Of a stretch of 64,000 nucleotides of DNA, positions 33,783 to 42,344 are shown one piece after another. Each line of letters opens with the position of its first letter. Position 1 is the stretch's first letter. The notes under the pieces are model-generated. The model had not been told where the DNA came from. It was given only the letters and a program-made list of their open reading frames with translations, and did not search any database. Origin of the DNA: Bordetella parapertussis (lineage in GTDB: Bacteria; Pseudomonadota; Gammaproteobacteria; Burkholderiales; Burkholderiaceae_B); NCBI GenBank assembly GCA_945897365.1, contig CAMDFD010000001.1, positions 1-64,000 of the forward strand, read 5' to 3'. Both the position numbers and the translations under genes were made by a program.

Positions 33783-34295
33783 TTAGTCCATTACCTGTTC
33801 TTTGTTTTTCTCAAAGTTCGGCTCTTTGCCAAGCATCACGTTGACCAAGTCTTCGAGAATCGCCAAACAAAAGAGCGTGACGCCAATACCCATGCTTAAT
33901 TGAGGAATCCAGATGGGGTATTTAAGAATACCTGTCGACATGTCTTTGAATTTCCAGCTCTCAAAAACCATGGCCAGGGAGTTGTATGCCCAGACGGCAA
34001 TCATGACGAGTGTGAACGTCAACACTAACAACATCGCGATACGTTGCATTTTGGTGGACAAGCGATCCGTCAATAAGGTCACGCGGATATGCGACCCCGA
34101 GCGAAACGAATACGCGAGTCCTAAAAAGCTGCTGGCGGCTAGGCTGTAGCCTGCAAACTCATCGGCAGAGGGTATTTGCGTGTTAAGCATACGTGCCACG
34201 ATCTGTGCAACGACCAATATGGCAATGGTGACTAAAAAGACACCCGCCAGATAGCCGCTCCACGTAAACAGGCGATCAAGAAATTTACCGAACAT
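33783..34295 (-). CDS. dctQ: TRAP transporter small permease DctQ
   Basis: The protein has 170 residues and four hydrophobic segments. FAGYSLAASSFLGLAYSFRS-GSHIRV (split here at the hyphen) around residues 46-72 is the DctQ signature. It pairs with DctM in the membrane. It follows the hairpin at 34312-34344 and overlaps no other gene. Confidence 0.92.
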   Translation of the reverse strand: MFGKFLDRLFTWSGYLAGVFLVTIAILVVAQIVARMLNTQIPSADEFAGYSLAASSFLGLAYSFRSGSHIRVTLLTDRLSTKMQRIAMLLVLTFTLVMIAVWAYNSLAMVFESWKFKDMSTGILKYPIWIPQLSMGIGVTLFCLAILEDLVNVMLGKEPNFEKNKEQVMD

Positions 34296-34311
34296 GGCAA
34301 TCCTATTCCAT

Positions 34312-34344
34312 AAAAAACAAACCCGGCGGATAAGGCCGGATTTG
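34312..34344 (-). terminator. Hairpin with T-run between dctP and dctQ
   Basis: On the minus strand CAAATCCGGC and GCCGGGTTTG pair (10 bp, one G-T) around a 7-base loop, followed by TTTTTT. This is an intrinsic terminator structure inside the operon. It could end part of the transcripts so that the binding protein is made in excess over the membrane subunits, as is common for binding-protein operons. Confidence 0.75.
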
Positions 34345-34361
34345 TCAATGCAAAGTGCTGT

Positions 34362-35330
34362 TTAACGCAAGGGAGCGAGGACCTTTTCGGCATTTGGACC
34401 CATGGCCTTGGCCCAGTCCACTGACATCAAGTCACCGATCTTGGCCAATTCTTTTGTCAACGCCGCGTTAGGTGCGCGGTATTGCATTTTGGCTTTGATT
34501 GCATCTGTGCTTGTTTTGAAAACTTCTTCGCTCATCTTCCAGCCGCGTGTTTCTGCTGTTTTGCCTGCCTCGATAATGGCTTGCTGTGCTTTTGGGCTCA
34601 GACGTCTAAAAGCGGCCTCGTTCACATAGACCATATTTTTCGGCATCCAGGCTTGCGTGTCGTAGTAGTAGGTTGAAAAAGTCCAAGCTTCTGTACGCGC
34701 ACCTGTGGCGGCAGAGGTCACCATGGCATCGACGATTCCAGCGCTAAAGGCCTGGGGGATTTCCACTGCTTCTACAGTAGTGGGAACGGCCTTCATCAGC
34801 GTGGCCATTTTTTCAGTCGTGGAATTGTAGGTACGGAACTTCACACCTGACATATCAGCGATGGTTTTGATTTCTTTCTTGGTAAAGAATCCCTGACCTG
34901 GCCATGGCACGGCGTAAATGAAGCGCATGCCCTGACTTTTCATATAGTCTTCAACAAAGGGGCGCTGACCTTGCCATAGTTTTCTGGCGTCCGCGTAGTT
35001 GGTCACCAAGAATGGGATTGAGTCGACTTGAAAAATAGGGCTTTGGTTGGCCAGGTTTGACATAATTGTCTCGCCCATTTCCACTTGTCCTGTACGCACG
35101 GCGCGTGGGATTTCTGGGTGCTTAAAGAGAGACTGGGCTGAGTGAATAGTAATCTTGAGTTCGCCACCGGACAGTTTGTCTACATCAGTGGCAAACTCCT
35201 GAATATTGCGGGTGTGAAACTCGGACTGTGGGTAGGGCGTTGCCATATTCCACTTGCTCTGTGCAAAGGCACCAAACGAAATGGTGACAGTCGCTGCCGC
35301 TACTAATAGGTTTTTATAAGAAGTGCGCAT
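34362..35330 (-). CDS. dctP: TRAP transporter solute-binding protein DctP
   Basis: A 322-residue periplasmic protein with signal MRTSYKNLLVAAATVTISFG and cleavage near AFAQ. DctP marks are KWNMATPYPQSEFHTRNIQE, FTKKEIKTIADMSGVKFRTY, VEAVEIPQAFSAGIVDAMVT and the arginine-bearing VKFR segment that holds a carboxylate. It captures a carboxylate for DctQ/DctM. The dehydrogenase upstream and deacetylase downstream suggest a hydroxy or amide acid. Its leader exists in a second truncated copy at 27393-27495. An RBS (GGAGAG) lies 8 bp upstream. Confidence 0.93.
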   Translation of the reverse strand: MRTSYKNLLVAAATVTISFGAFAQSKWNMATPYPQSEFHTRNIQEFATDVDKLSGGELKITIHSAQSLFKHPEIPRAVRTGQVEMGETIMSNLANQSPIFQVDSIPFLVTNYADARKLWQGQRPFVEDYMKSQGMRFIYAVPWPGQGFFTKKEIKTIADMSGVKFRTYNSTTEKMATLMKAVPTTVEAVEIPQAFSAGIVDAMVTSAATGARTEAWTFSTYYYDTQAWMPKNMVYVNEAAFRRLSPKAQQAIIEAGKTAETRGWKMSEEVFKTSTDAIKAKMQYRAPNAALTKELAKIGDLMSVDWAKAMGPNAEKVLAPLR

Positions 35331-35390
35331 AATCTCTCCAATGTGCGAAGTCTGTCTCAGTCATCTGAGCCGTTGGATAGATTATCAGTC
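35331..35390 (-). promoter_or_regulatory. Leader and promoter region of dctP, shared with 27435-27495
   Basis: Reading minus from 35390: TGATAATCTATCCAACGGCTC, broken here by my 20-base limit into TGATAATCTATCC and AACGGCTC, then ATGACTGAGACAG and GGAGAG before the ATG. The corresponding bases before the methyltransferase are nearly the same. The conserved distance to the start codon suggests promoter plus leader. Which bases are the -10 and -35 elements cannot be decided from sequence. Confidence 0.6.
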
Positions 35391-35444
35391 TTGGCAGTTT
35401 GTTACTAGAAATTTATGTTCAACGTTTGCACTTTGATGGTGTTT

Positions 35445-36320
35445 TTAGGGTTTACGAGGTGCTATCAAGCGCCGCTGCCTTTGCATGAGGCTGCACCAGT
35501 CGCTTTGTGCATGCCCCATCGCGGACACATCAGAAAGTAGCTGTGACACCAGTCCCGTGACAGGGAGAGAAACGTCTGAGCGTCTGGCTTCATCCATGAC
35601 GAGCGCAAGGTCTTTACGCATGAGAGTTGTAGAAAAGCCAAAATTAAACTCACCCTTGATCATTGGCATCGAGCGGTTTTCCATCATCCAAGAGGTCGAA
35701 GAGCCTTTGAGCATCACGGCGAGTACCTTCTCGAGATCCAAGCCATTTTTTTCAGCGAAAGCCAAGCCTTCCGCAAGCGCTTGACCAATGCCAGCCACAC
35801 AAATTTGATTTGACATTTTTGTGAGTTGACCAGACCCCGGAGGCCCAATGTACGAGATTTGTTGCGCGTATGCTTGAAGTACTGATGTCACTTTTTCCCA
35901 CGCAGTCTCATCAGCGCCAGCCATGATCGCGAGGGTACCTTTCTCGGCGCCGATGGTGCCGCCTGATACCGGTGCATCGATAAAGAAATTGCCGCGAGTA
36001 CTTGCAGCCGCTGCGAGTTGTCGTGCAATCTCAGCAGAAGTGGTTGAGTGATCAATCCAGATGCAACCAGATGCAAGTGAGGTGACAGCTTCATTCCAAA
36101 CCGATTGCAACGCTGCGTCGGCGGGTAATGAGGTAATGACAAGCTCTGCGTCACGAACAGCATCTTGAACAGAACCCGCACTTTGGCCTTGATGTGCGGC
36201 TAGCCATGTGGAAACGGCTGTGGGATTGGAGTCCAAAACCTTGAGCGTATGCTTTTGGCGCGCTAAATGCCCCGCCATATGCCAGCCCATACGACCTAAT
36301 CCTATAAACGCAATGTGCAT
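35445..36320 (-). CDS. 3-hydroxyisobutyrate dehydrogenase-family NAD(P)-dependent oxidoreductase
   Basis: The protein has 291 residues. The N-terminal Rossmann motif is FIGLGRMGWHMAGHLARQ. FIDAPVSGGTIGAEKGTLAI is the family's substrate-binding region near residue 118, and the catalytic lysine is in GSGQLTKMSNQI near 165. Relatives oxidise beta-hydroxyacids (3-hydroxyisobutyrate, tartronate semialdehyde, glyoxylate/sulpholactate-type acids). It lies upstream of the TRAP genes, 114 bp from dctP, and probably processes the imported acid. Confidence 0.88.
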   Translation of the reverse strand: MHIAFIGLGRMGWHMAGHLARQKHTLKVLDSNPTAVSTWLAAHQGQSAGSVQDAVRDAELVITSLPADAALQSVWNEAVTSLASGCIWIDHSTTSAEIARQLAAAASTRGNFFIDAPVSGGTIGAEKGTLAIMAGADETAWEKVTSVLQAYAQQISYIGPPGSGQLTKMSNQICVAGIGQALAEGLAFAEKNGLDLEKVLAVMLKGSSTSWMMENRSMPMIKGEFNFGFSTTLMRKDLALVMDEARRSDVSLPVTGLVSQLLSDVSAMGHAQSDWCSLMQRQRRLIAPRKP

Positions 36321-36415
36321 GATGTTTCCTTTGCTGATAATGGAAGAGTATTGAACTAATCGTTTAATGCACGGATATACTCAGTTTATAGACTATCAAT
36401 ATATATGGAATCTTG

Positions 36416-37000
36416 ATGATCACACTAGTGCGTTTATTATGCGCTTTTTTGCTGTTTGGTCTGTTGGCGGCTTGTAGTAACGCACCTATCGTGCGAAGTG
36501 ATTACGATCCGCGGGCTGATTTTTCTGCTTATCGTTCTTTTGCCTTTATGGAGCCCTTAGGCACTGATCGAGCGGGCTACGCGACCTTGTTGACCGAGCG
36601 ACTCAAGCGCGCGGTGGCACTGCAGATGGAGTCGAGAGGGTATATTTATCAAGTAAAAAATCCTGATGTATGGATTAATTTTCAATCACAAGTGCAGAGC
36701 AAAACCGAATACGTCCCGCCTCCGCCCATGATGTGGGGCGTTGGGTACGGCTTTGGTTTTTATGGCGGATGGCCTGGCTATGCTTTTGGACCCGATGTGA
36801 TCCAGTACAACGAGGGCACGCTCAAGGTGGATCTTATCGATGCCAGACGCAAGCAAATGGTGTGGGAGGGCATCGGTACAACGCTCTTGGGTAATGCTCA
36901 GCAAGCGGCTTCTGAGGCCATGATCGAGAACATCGTGTCCTCGATCTTCGCACGCTACCCATTCCTCGCGGGCTCGGGAGTCGCTCAGCCGCGCAAATAG
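36416..37000 (+). CDS. DUF4136 lipoprotein
   Basis: This protein has 194 residues; a TTG one codon earlier is less likely as start. The lipobox is LLFGLLAACSN. The remainder is a DUF4136 domain: DPRADFSAYRSFAFMEP, NPDVWINFQSQVQSKTEY, and the glycine/tyrosine-rich insert PMMWGVGYGFGFYGG, with DARRKQMVWEGIGTTLL near the end. The family consists of periplasmic lipoproteins of unknown role, often in stress or envelope contexts. It has its own AT-rich promoter region divergent from the dehydrogenase gene. Confidence 0.88.
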   Translation: MITLVRLLCAFLLFGLLAACSNAPIVRSDYDPRADFSAYRSFAFMEPLGTDRAGYATLLTERLKRAVALQMESRGYIYQVKNPDVWINFQSQVQSKTEYVPPPPMMWGVGYGFGFYGGWPGYAFGPDVIQYNEGTLKVDLIDARRKQMVWEGIGTTLLGNAQQAASEAMIENIVSSIFARYPFLAGSGVAQPRK

Positions 37001-37080
37001 TGCGCCGTTCAGCATGTAAAAGATGAGCAAGCGCTCCTCATACTTTCTAGCGATGAGGCGCGCTCGTTCAAGTGCCGACA

Positions 37081-38073
37081 CTATTTCAGCGAAATGTTGT
37101 TGGCTTTGCCGACCTCTTGCCATTTTTTGTTGTCAGCGCGGACAAAGTTTGCAAATTGCTCCGGTGAATCCCCGACAGGTTGTGCACCAAGTTCAAGCAT
37201 TTTCTTTTGCATCTCGGGCGTTTTTAAAATTGCAACGATATGTTTGTTCAAATCATCAACGAGTGGCTTTGGCGTGCCACCAGGCGCAAACAAGCCAAAC
37301 CAGGCCGACATGTCATAGCCAGGAACGCCCGCTTCTGCCAAGGTTGGAATCTCAGGCGCGGCAGGCCAACGCGTCGTGGTGGTGACGGCCAGTGCGCGCA
37401 CCTTACCTGCTTTAATCAAAGCCATCGATGAGGGCAGGTTGTCAAAACCGATTTGCACTTGTCCACCCATCAGATCGGTCAGCATGGGCGCGCCGCCTTT
37501 GTATGGGATATGCGTGATTTCAATCTTAGAGAGTTGCTTGAGAAGCTCTCCACTCATATGCGGTGAACCGCCGTGGCTGGTAGAGCCAAAGTTGATCGTC
37601 CCGGGTTTTGCTTTGGCCAGGGCAATGAGTTCTTTGATGTCTTTGGCTGGAAAATTGGGGCTGGCTAACAGAACATTAGGCGTGCTGGCAACAAGCGTAA
37701 CAGGGACAAAATCTTTGGTCGGGTCGTAGGGAGGAGGTGATTGAAGCGCAGTAATAATGCCGTGTGAGGCGATGGTGCCCATCACGAGTGTGCGACCGTC
37801 GGGGGCGGCCTTAGAGACTTGCTGTGAGCCGATGACGCCACCCGCGCCGGCTTTGTTTTCAATGACAACGGTCATTCCCGTGCGCTGTTGAAGACCAGGT
37901 GCAAGATTACGCGCCAAGAGGTCAGTCGTGCCTCCGGGTGGATAGGGCACGACGATACGTAGCGTTTTATCCGCGCCTTGTGCGGAAGCGATGGCAGACC
38001 AAGCGAGGAGCGTGCCGAGAGCAATACCCTTGAGGGTTGTACGACGTGTTGAAGCGCGGTGCGGATGATTCAT
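37081..38073 (-). CDS. Bug/TctC-family periplasmic substrate-binding protein
   Basis: The protein has 330 residues. The signal region has twin arginines (ASTRRTTLKGIALGTLLAW), which suggests but does not prove Tat export. Then the family blocks LRIVVPYPPGGTTDLLARNL, VVIENKAGAGGVIGSQQVSK, YDPTKDFVPVTLVA and EIPTLAEAGVPGYDMSAWFG follow. It lies 87 bp downstream of the split AtuA genes on the same strand, so it may take up the acid these genes handle. Confidence 0.92.
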   Translation of the reverse strand: MNHPHRASTRRTTLKGIALGTLLAWSAIASAQGADKTLRIVVPYPPGGTTDLLARNLAPGLQQRTGMTVVIENKAGAGGVIGSQQVSKAAPDGRTLVMGTIASHGIITALQSPPPYDPTKDFVPVTLVASTPNVLLASPNFPAKDIKELIALAKAKPGTINFGSTSHGGSPHMSGELLKQLSKIEITHIPYKGGAPMLTDLMGGQVQIGFDNLPSSMALIKAGKVRALAVTTTTRWPAAPEIPTLAEAGVPGYDMSAWFGLFAPGGTPKPLVDDLNKHIVAILKTPEMQKKMLELGAQPVGDSPEQFANFVRADNKKWQEVGKANNISLK

Positions 38074-38160
38074 GGTGTCTCCTGTTTATTGTGAAGTTTT
38101 TGTTGCATGATCAATTAAGTAACAACAGATAGTGTCTGTCAGTCTGGTTTGCATCGACTC

Positions 38161-38517
38161 TTAGGCGATGAGTTCTGGAGCCTTTAAAAATACTTTTAAA
38201 TGCTCGGGCACATCGATTTCAAAACCCAGCACTGCAGCGGAAAGCGCCTTGCCATAGTTGTCCAGGCATAGACTTCTGGAGACGCCACCGCCGAGTGCGC
38301 CCTGACAGACAAAGTTCATCGCATGAATATTGTCTACGTCGTAGCGTGTCACGGTGCCTGTAATCGCGCCGCCATAAAACTTTTTGAAACGTTCTTCGGT
38401 GAGTTGTTCTTTGAGCAGGGGGTAGAGCTCTTGTGCATAAGCAAAAACTGCAATGTTTGAAGTGTTGCCTTTGTCGCCTGAGCGCGTGTGCGCAACGTGT
38501 TGTAGTTTGACTTTCAT
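38161..38517 (-). CDS. AtuA-associated C-terminal-type protein
   Basis: The protein has 118 residues. KVKLQHVAHTRSGDKGNTSN is the signature of the small domain that forms the C-terminus of AtuA in acyclic terpene degradation, or a separate subunit. YGGAITGTVTRYDVDNIHAM and CLDNYGKALSAAVLGFEI are also typical. Here it is a separate gene, 3 bp after the large one, so both probably work as one enzyme complex. Confidence 0.88.
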   Translation of the reverse strand: MKVKLQHVAHTRSGDKGNTSNIAVFAYAQELYPLLKEQLTEERFKKFYGGAITGTVTRYDVDNIHAMNFVCQGALGGGVSRSLCLDNYGKALSAAVLGFEIDVPEHLKVFLKAPELIA

Positions 38518-38520
38518 GGC

Positions 38521-39876
38521 TTAGCTCTCAATGTAGGTAACAGACGCTGGGACTTTTTCACGTGGTACGAGCGAGGACCAGACGCCGATCACTTCTCGCG
38601 TGCGATCCTGATGCGGGACGCGTTTGCCGGTATGCGCGATACCAGAGACCGCCATGCCATCGATTTCGCGTCCAACTTTGGCTGCTTCCTCTTTGGTTTT
38701 GGTACGTGCGGCAACACGTACGGCAATTTCATAGGGCTCAGGGGCATCCGCTGGTGTGGCTGCGCCGTGAATGGCATTGAGACCCAGAAAGTCGATGCGA
38801 AGGTCTTCGGCTTGAAGCTTGACGATTTTGAAGCGTTCCTCGAGCACTTTTTTGGCGATCTGCGCGCGTCGCAGGGCGCCTGGGCCGGCATAAAAAAACA
38901 TGTCTTCGCCAATATGACCTTCGGTGCAGCCGATAGAAACTTTAAGAGTGGGTGTACGAGGTTTGCCGCTGATGTGGCTCACGTGCACACGATCTGGACC
39001 CACTTGTTCGAGTTTGACTGTGGTGAAATCCACGACGACATCGGGTGTGAGGTAGTTGGCGGGGTCGTGGACTTCGTACAGGAGTTGTTCTTTAACGGTC
39101 TGCAATGTGACGGCACCGCCTGTGCCAGCGACTTTGGTGATGATGGCGCTGCCGTCACGGCTCACGATTGCGATTGGGAAGCCGAATTTCCATGGTTCAG
39201 GGACGTCTTTAAAGCCAGGATCCATAAAGTAACCACCGGTAACTTGTGCGCCGCACTCCATCAGGTGGCCGATGCCTGTCCCTTGGCCAAGTTTGACATG
39301 ATCTAGGGGCTCCCAGCCAAACTCGAACATCATGGGCGCCATAAAGATAGACGGGTCCGCCACACGTCCGGTGATGACGATTTGAGCGCCAGCTTTAAGT
39401 GCTTCGACGATGGGTTCTGCGCCGAGATAGGCCTCAGCAGAGATCAGGGTGGACTTAAGCGTGGAGGTCTTTTCACCTGTTTCCATAATCGTTTCGGTCA
39501 TTTCCAGGACATGCTCAGTGATGAGACTGCCGTTGACCGAGGCGATTTTCACGCCGCTGTAACCTAATTCTTGTAAAAGTTCTGCAACACGCCGAGCTGC
39601 AGCGTCTGGATTGATCCATCCCTGATTGGTGATGATTTTGGTGCCGCGTTTCATGCAGGCGGGGAGGACGGCCTTCATGCGGTCATCGAGATAGGTGTCG
39701 TAGCCCGGGAAAGACTTGTCGCGTCTGGCTCTGACTTGTGCGGCGGAAACGGTGGCCTCAGCCATGGTTTCAAAGCATAGGTAGTCGAGATCGCCTTGTT
39801 CTGCGTTTTGGGCAGCGGGTTCAACGCGATCTCCCCACCACGCTGCACCCGAACCGATGCGAATGGTTTCTTTCAT
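38521..39876 (-). CDS. AtuA-family (DUF1446) protein, large subunit
   Basis: The protein has 451 residues. IRIGSGAAWWGDRVEPA at the start, then DYLCFETMAEATVSA, KIITNQGWINPDAAARRVAE, GAQIVITGRVADPSIFMAPM and IGHLMECGAQVTGGYF are the DUF1446/AtuA signature. In Pseudomonas, AtuA is part of acyclic terpene use, but many Burkholderiales keep split pairs in other acid-degradation settings. The next gene holds the small domain, and a Bug receptor is close. No CoA carboxylase genes that accompany AtuA in terpene operons are seen here, so the terpene role is doubtful. Confidence 0.9.
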   Translation of the reverse strand: MKETIRIGSGAAWWGDRVEPAAQNAEQGDLDYLCFETMAEATVSAAQVRARRDKSFPGYDTYLDDRMKAVLPACMKRGTKIITNQGWINPDAAARRVAELLQELGYSGVKIASVNGSLITEHVLEMTETIMETGEKTSTLKSTLISAEAYLGAEPIVEALKAGAQIVITGRVADPSIFMAPMMFEFGWEPLDHVKLGQGTGIGHLMECGAQVTGGYFMDPGFKDVPEPWKFGFPIAIVSRDGSAIITKVAGTGGAVTLQTVKEQLLYEVHDPANYLTPDVVVDFTTVKLEQVGPDRVHVSHISGKPRTPTLKVSIGCTEGHIGEDMFFYAGPGALRRAQIAKKVLEERFKIVKLQAEDLRIDFLGLNAIHGAATPADAPEPYEIAVRVAARTKTKEEAAKVGREIDGMAVSGIAHTGKRVPHQDRTREVIGVWSSLVPREKVPASVTYIES

Positions 39877-40023
39877 TGTCTCGTTCCTTTTAGTTTTTTG
39901 AATGTTATCTATGAATCATTGACGCAAAAGGCGCTGGCGTCAATACATACTGCCCGCCCACACACATAATTGGTGTGGTCTTCAGATGTTAAGGAATATT
40001 TTCATGCTCTACTGCGAACCAAT

Positions 40024-40677
40024 ATGATTACTGTCGTGATTGCTTCGTATCGCTACGGGCACCTCGCTGCACATTGCATCGAGTCTCTGTTATCCCAAAC
40101 CAGCCCCCCTTCGAGAATTTTATTTGTGGATGATGGCGGGATGGATTGCGCCCATCTCCCAAGCTTGTATCCAGATATTGAATACATCCTTAGGCCTCAG
40201 AACTTAGGTACGGTCAATAATTTCCAAGACATGCTTTCTCGTGTCAAGACTGAGTATGTGCTCTTTATTGGCGCGGATAATTGGCTCAGGTCTGACTCAG
40301 TCGAGCTCTTGTCAACAGCCACAACAGATATCGTGACCTATGACATCGTGGTGACCGGTGAGCTCAAAGAAGAAATCTTGACGCGCGTGCCTGGCGAGAC
40401 GCGTCCATATTTGGGTGATTTGTATTGGGATCGCCAAGCGCAGCACCACGGTTCGATGATGTATCGCACTGATTTCGGTCAACGTGTGGGGTACCAGAGG
40501 AGATTTGAGCATATTGGACATCCGCAAGAGGACTGGAATCTCTGGGACAAAATGCTGGAACAGGGCGCGACGGTTGCGAGTTTAAAAGAAGGCCTGCTAT
40601 TTTACAGAAGACATCGAGAAAACTTTTTGAAATACGGCGAGCAAATTGACTCGCCGGTTGTGGAAATGTCTGCTTGA
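40024..40677 (+). CDS. Family 2 glycosyltransferase
   Basis: This protein is 217 residues from the ATG at 40024; a longer frame from a TTG at 39970 has no ribosome-binding site and no homology. The GT-A fold is visible: MITVVIASYRYGHLAAHCIE, RILFVDDGGMD and the DxD-like FIGADNWLR near residue 85. The C-terminal QEDWNLWDKMLEQGATV with RRHRENF also fits. No polysaccharide or glycan genes surround it, so acceptor and product are unknown. A perfect terminator follows at 40715. Confidence 0.8.
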   Translation: MITVVIASYRYGHLAAHCIESLLSQTSPPSRILFVDDGGMDCAHLPSLYPDIEYILRPQNLGTVNNFQDMLSRVKTEYVLFIGADNWLRSDSVELLSTATTDIVTYDIVVTGELKEEILTRVPGETRPYLGDLYWDRQAQHHGSMMYRTDFGQRVGYQRRFEHIGHPQEDWNLWDKMLEQGATVASLKEGLLFYRRHRENFLKYGEQIDSPVVEMSA

Positions 40678-40714
40678 AAATTTGAGTGCTGTTGAAATGG
40701 TTTTAAATACAAAT

Positions 40715-40750
40715 GAGGCTGCAATCCTTTTGGGTAGCAGCCTCGTTTTT
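40715..40750 (+). terminator. Rho-independent terminator after the glycosyltransferase gene
   Basis: GAGGCTGC pairs perfectly with GCAGCCTC around a 14-base loop, followed by GTTTTT. It ends the plus-strand transcript and lies just before the end of the convergent Bug gene. Confidence 0.9.
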
Positions 40751-40791
40751 ATTGCTTGATCAAGTTGTGATCAACAGCATTGATGCGTCGT

Positions 40792-41775
40792 TTAGTCTAC
40801 GCTTGCACCCGAACTTTTGACGATTTTCTGCCAGTTAGCTAAGTCGTCTTTGATAAGTGTGGCGAATTGCTGGGGGGTGCTTTCAAGAGGTTCGCAACCT
40901 TGCTTAAGCAGACGCTCTTGGACACCTTTGTCAGCCAAGGCTGTTTTGATGGCGGCGTTAAGCTTGTTGACGATGGCGACAGGTGTGCCTGTAGGGGCCA
41001 AAATGCCATACCAGGGCGTCGAACCAAAGCCCGGAATCGTCTCGCTGATGGAAGGGACGTTAGGCAGCGCACCGATACGCTTTTCGTTCGTCACAGCTAA
41101 AGCTTTGATCTTCCCGGCCTTGAGCAGGCCAAGCGAGGAAGGTGCACTTTGTACCGAGATGGGAACTGTTCCACCTGCGACGTCTGTTGCAGCGGCTGAT
41201 GCGCTTTTATAGGGCACGTGCTGTATGTTTAGGCCGAGCTGTTGTTTGAACATTTCCATGATCAGGTGATTGAGCGTGCCATTTCCTGCCGAGGCATAGT
41301 TGTATTTGCCTGGGTTGGCTTTGAGCTGAGCAATCAGTTCGTTGACATTATTGGCTGGAAAGGCCGCATTGGCAACGAGTACGTAACCTGCACTGGCCAC
41401 GAGGCCCACAGGCGTAAAGTCTTTGATGGGGTCAAAACCTGTGGTTTTGTAGAGCCAGGGGTTGATCACCTGTGCACCATTGGTCGTCAGCATCAGTGTG
41501 TAGCCATCTGGTTTAGCTTTTGCCGCGGCGGCGGTGCCGATGTTGCCACCTGCACCCGTACGGTTTTCAACCACAAATTGTTGGCCGAGGATTTCGCTCA
41601 GCTTGGCGGAAATAATCCGCGCGATGGTGTCATTGGCGCCGCCTGTGGCTTGAGGCACGATCACGTTTATAGGTCGCGTTGGGTAGTCGGCTTGGGCTGT
41701 GGCGGTGCCATGCGCCAAGGCGATGAGGGCGGCACCTGCAACGAGGGCACGGGTCATGGTCGAAATAATGCGCAT
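40792..41775 (-). CDS. Bug/TctC-family periplasmic substrate-binding protein
   Basis: This protein is 327 residues from the ATG at 41775, which follows GGAGA; a longer frame to 41874 runs over the divergent promoter region. The signal peptide ends LAHGTATAQA. Blocks are YPTRPINVIVPQATGGANDT, VVENRTGAGGNIGTAAAAKA, FDPIKDFTPVGLVA and LPNVPSISETIPGFGSTPWY. No TctA/B genes are near. It stands alone between a terminator and the copper operon. The ligand is unknown. Confidence 0.92.
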   Translation of the reverse strand: MRIISTMTRALVAGAALIALAHGTATAQADYPTRPINVIVPQATGGANDTIARIISAKLSEILGQQFVVENRTGAGGNIGTAAAAKAKPDGYTLMLTTNGAQVINPWLYKTTGFDPIKDFTPVGLVASAGYVLVANAAFPANNVNELIAQLKANPGKYNYASAGNGTLNHLIMEMFKQQLGLNIQHVPYKSASAAATDVAGGTVPISVQSAPSSLGLLKAGKIKALAVTNEKRIGALPNVPSISETIPGFGSTPWYGILAPTGTPVAIVNKLNAAIKTALADKGVQERLLKQGCEPLESTPQQFATLIKDDLANWQKIVKSSGASVD

Positions 41776-41894
41776 GTCAATCTCCGGTATTTTTGTAAGA
41801 AATGCTTTTATACAGCATGGGGATGACTTTGGGCTGCCAGGCAAGCCATTCAAGGGAAAATCATGAGTGTTCAATTGCAGTAAAATTATCCCTT

Positions 41895-42281
41895 ATGTTT
41901 ACGCTCACTCAACTTAAACGCCTTGCTTCAGCGCTCCTCGCGGTGATGTTGCTGGCCGTTTCTGCGCCCACGATTTCCAAAGTGATCGTGATGGATACGT
42001 CACAGTCTGCATTGATTGAGATTTGTACGGCTGAGGGTGTTAAACGTATCAGCTTTTCGGATGCGGCATTGAGCGCGCAACAGCCGACAGGTGAACATGA
42101 TGCGCATGCTGAGGAGTGTCCCTATTGCCGGCTTCAGTCCACCCAAGCTGTTCCCCCTGCGGCGTTGACGTTTCTAAGCGTCTCTGTCCTTGCGTTTTTT
42201 CCTTCGCTTTTTTATCAAGCACCTAAATCCCAGTTTGCCTGGGCACCTCAACGCGCTCGCGCGCCGCCCGTCCTCTCCTAA
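41895..42281 (+). CDS. DUF2946 family protein
   Basis: The protein has 128 residues; the ATG at 41895 begins the signal-like segment LASALLAVMLLAVSAPTIS. The motif HDAHAEECPYCRLQ is the DUF2946 hallmark (a His-x-Cys-P-x-C cluster) followed by a second hydrophobic segment FLSVSVLAFFPSLF. Members are small membrane proteins that accompany TonB receptors, PCuAC and copper genes, and the His/Cys cluster suggests metal contact. It opens the copper-related operon, 63 bp before the PCuAC-like gene. Confidence 0.8.
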   Translation: MFTLTQLKRLASALLAVMLLAVSAPTISKVIVMDTSQSALIEICTAEGVKRISFSDAALSAQQPTGEHDAHAEECPYCRLQSTQAVPPAALTFLSVSVLAFFPSLFYQAPKSQFAWAPQRARAPPVLS

Positions 42282-42344
42282 ATTCTAAATCTAGAGATCC
42301 TCTCGTCTTTGGGCGTGGGGAACTGCATTTATGTATTTGGAGAA

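Noticed and set aside
38611..39306. Plus-strand frame of 231 codons inside the AtuA gene
   Set aside because: Antisense shadow; Cys/Phe/Asp-rich translation with no recognisable domain.
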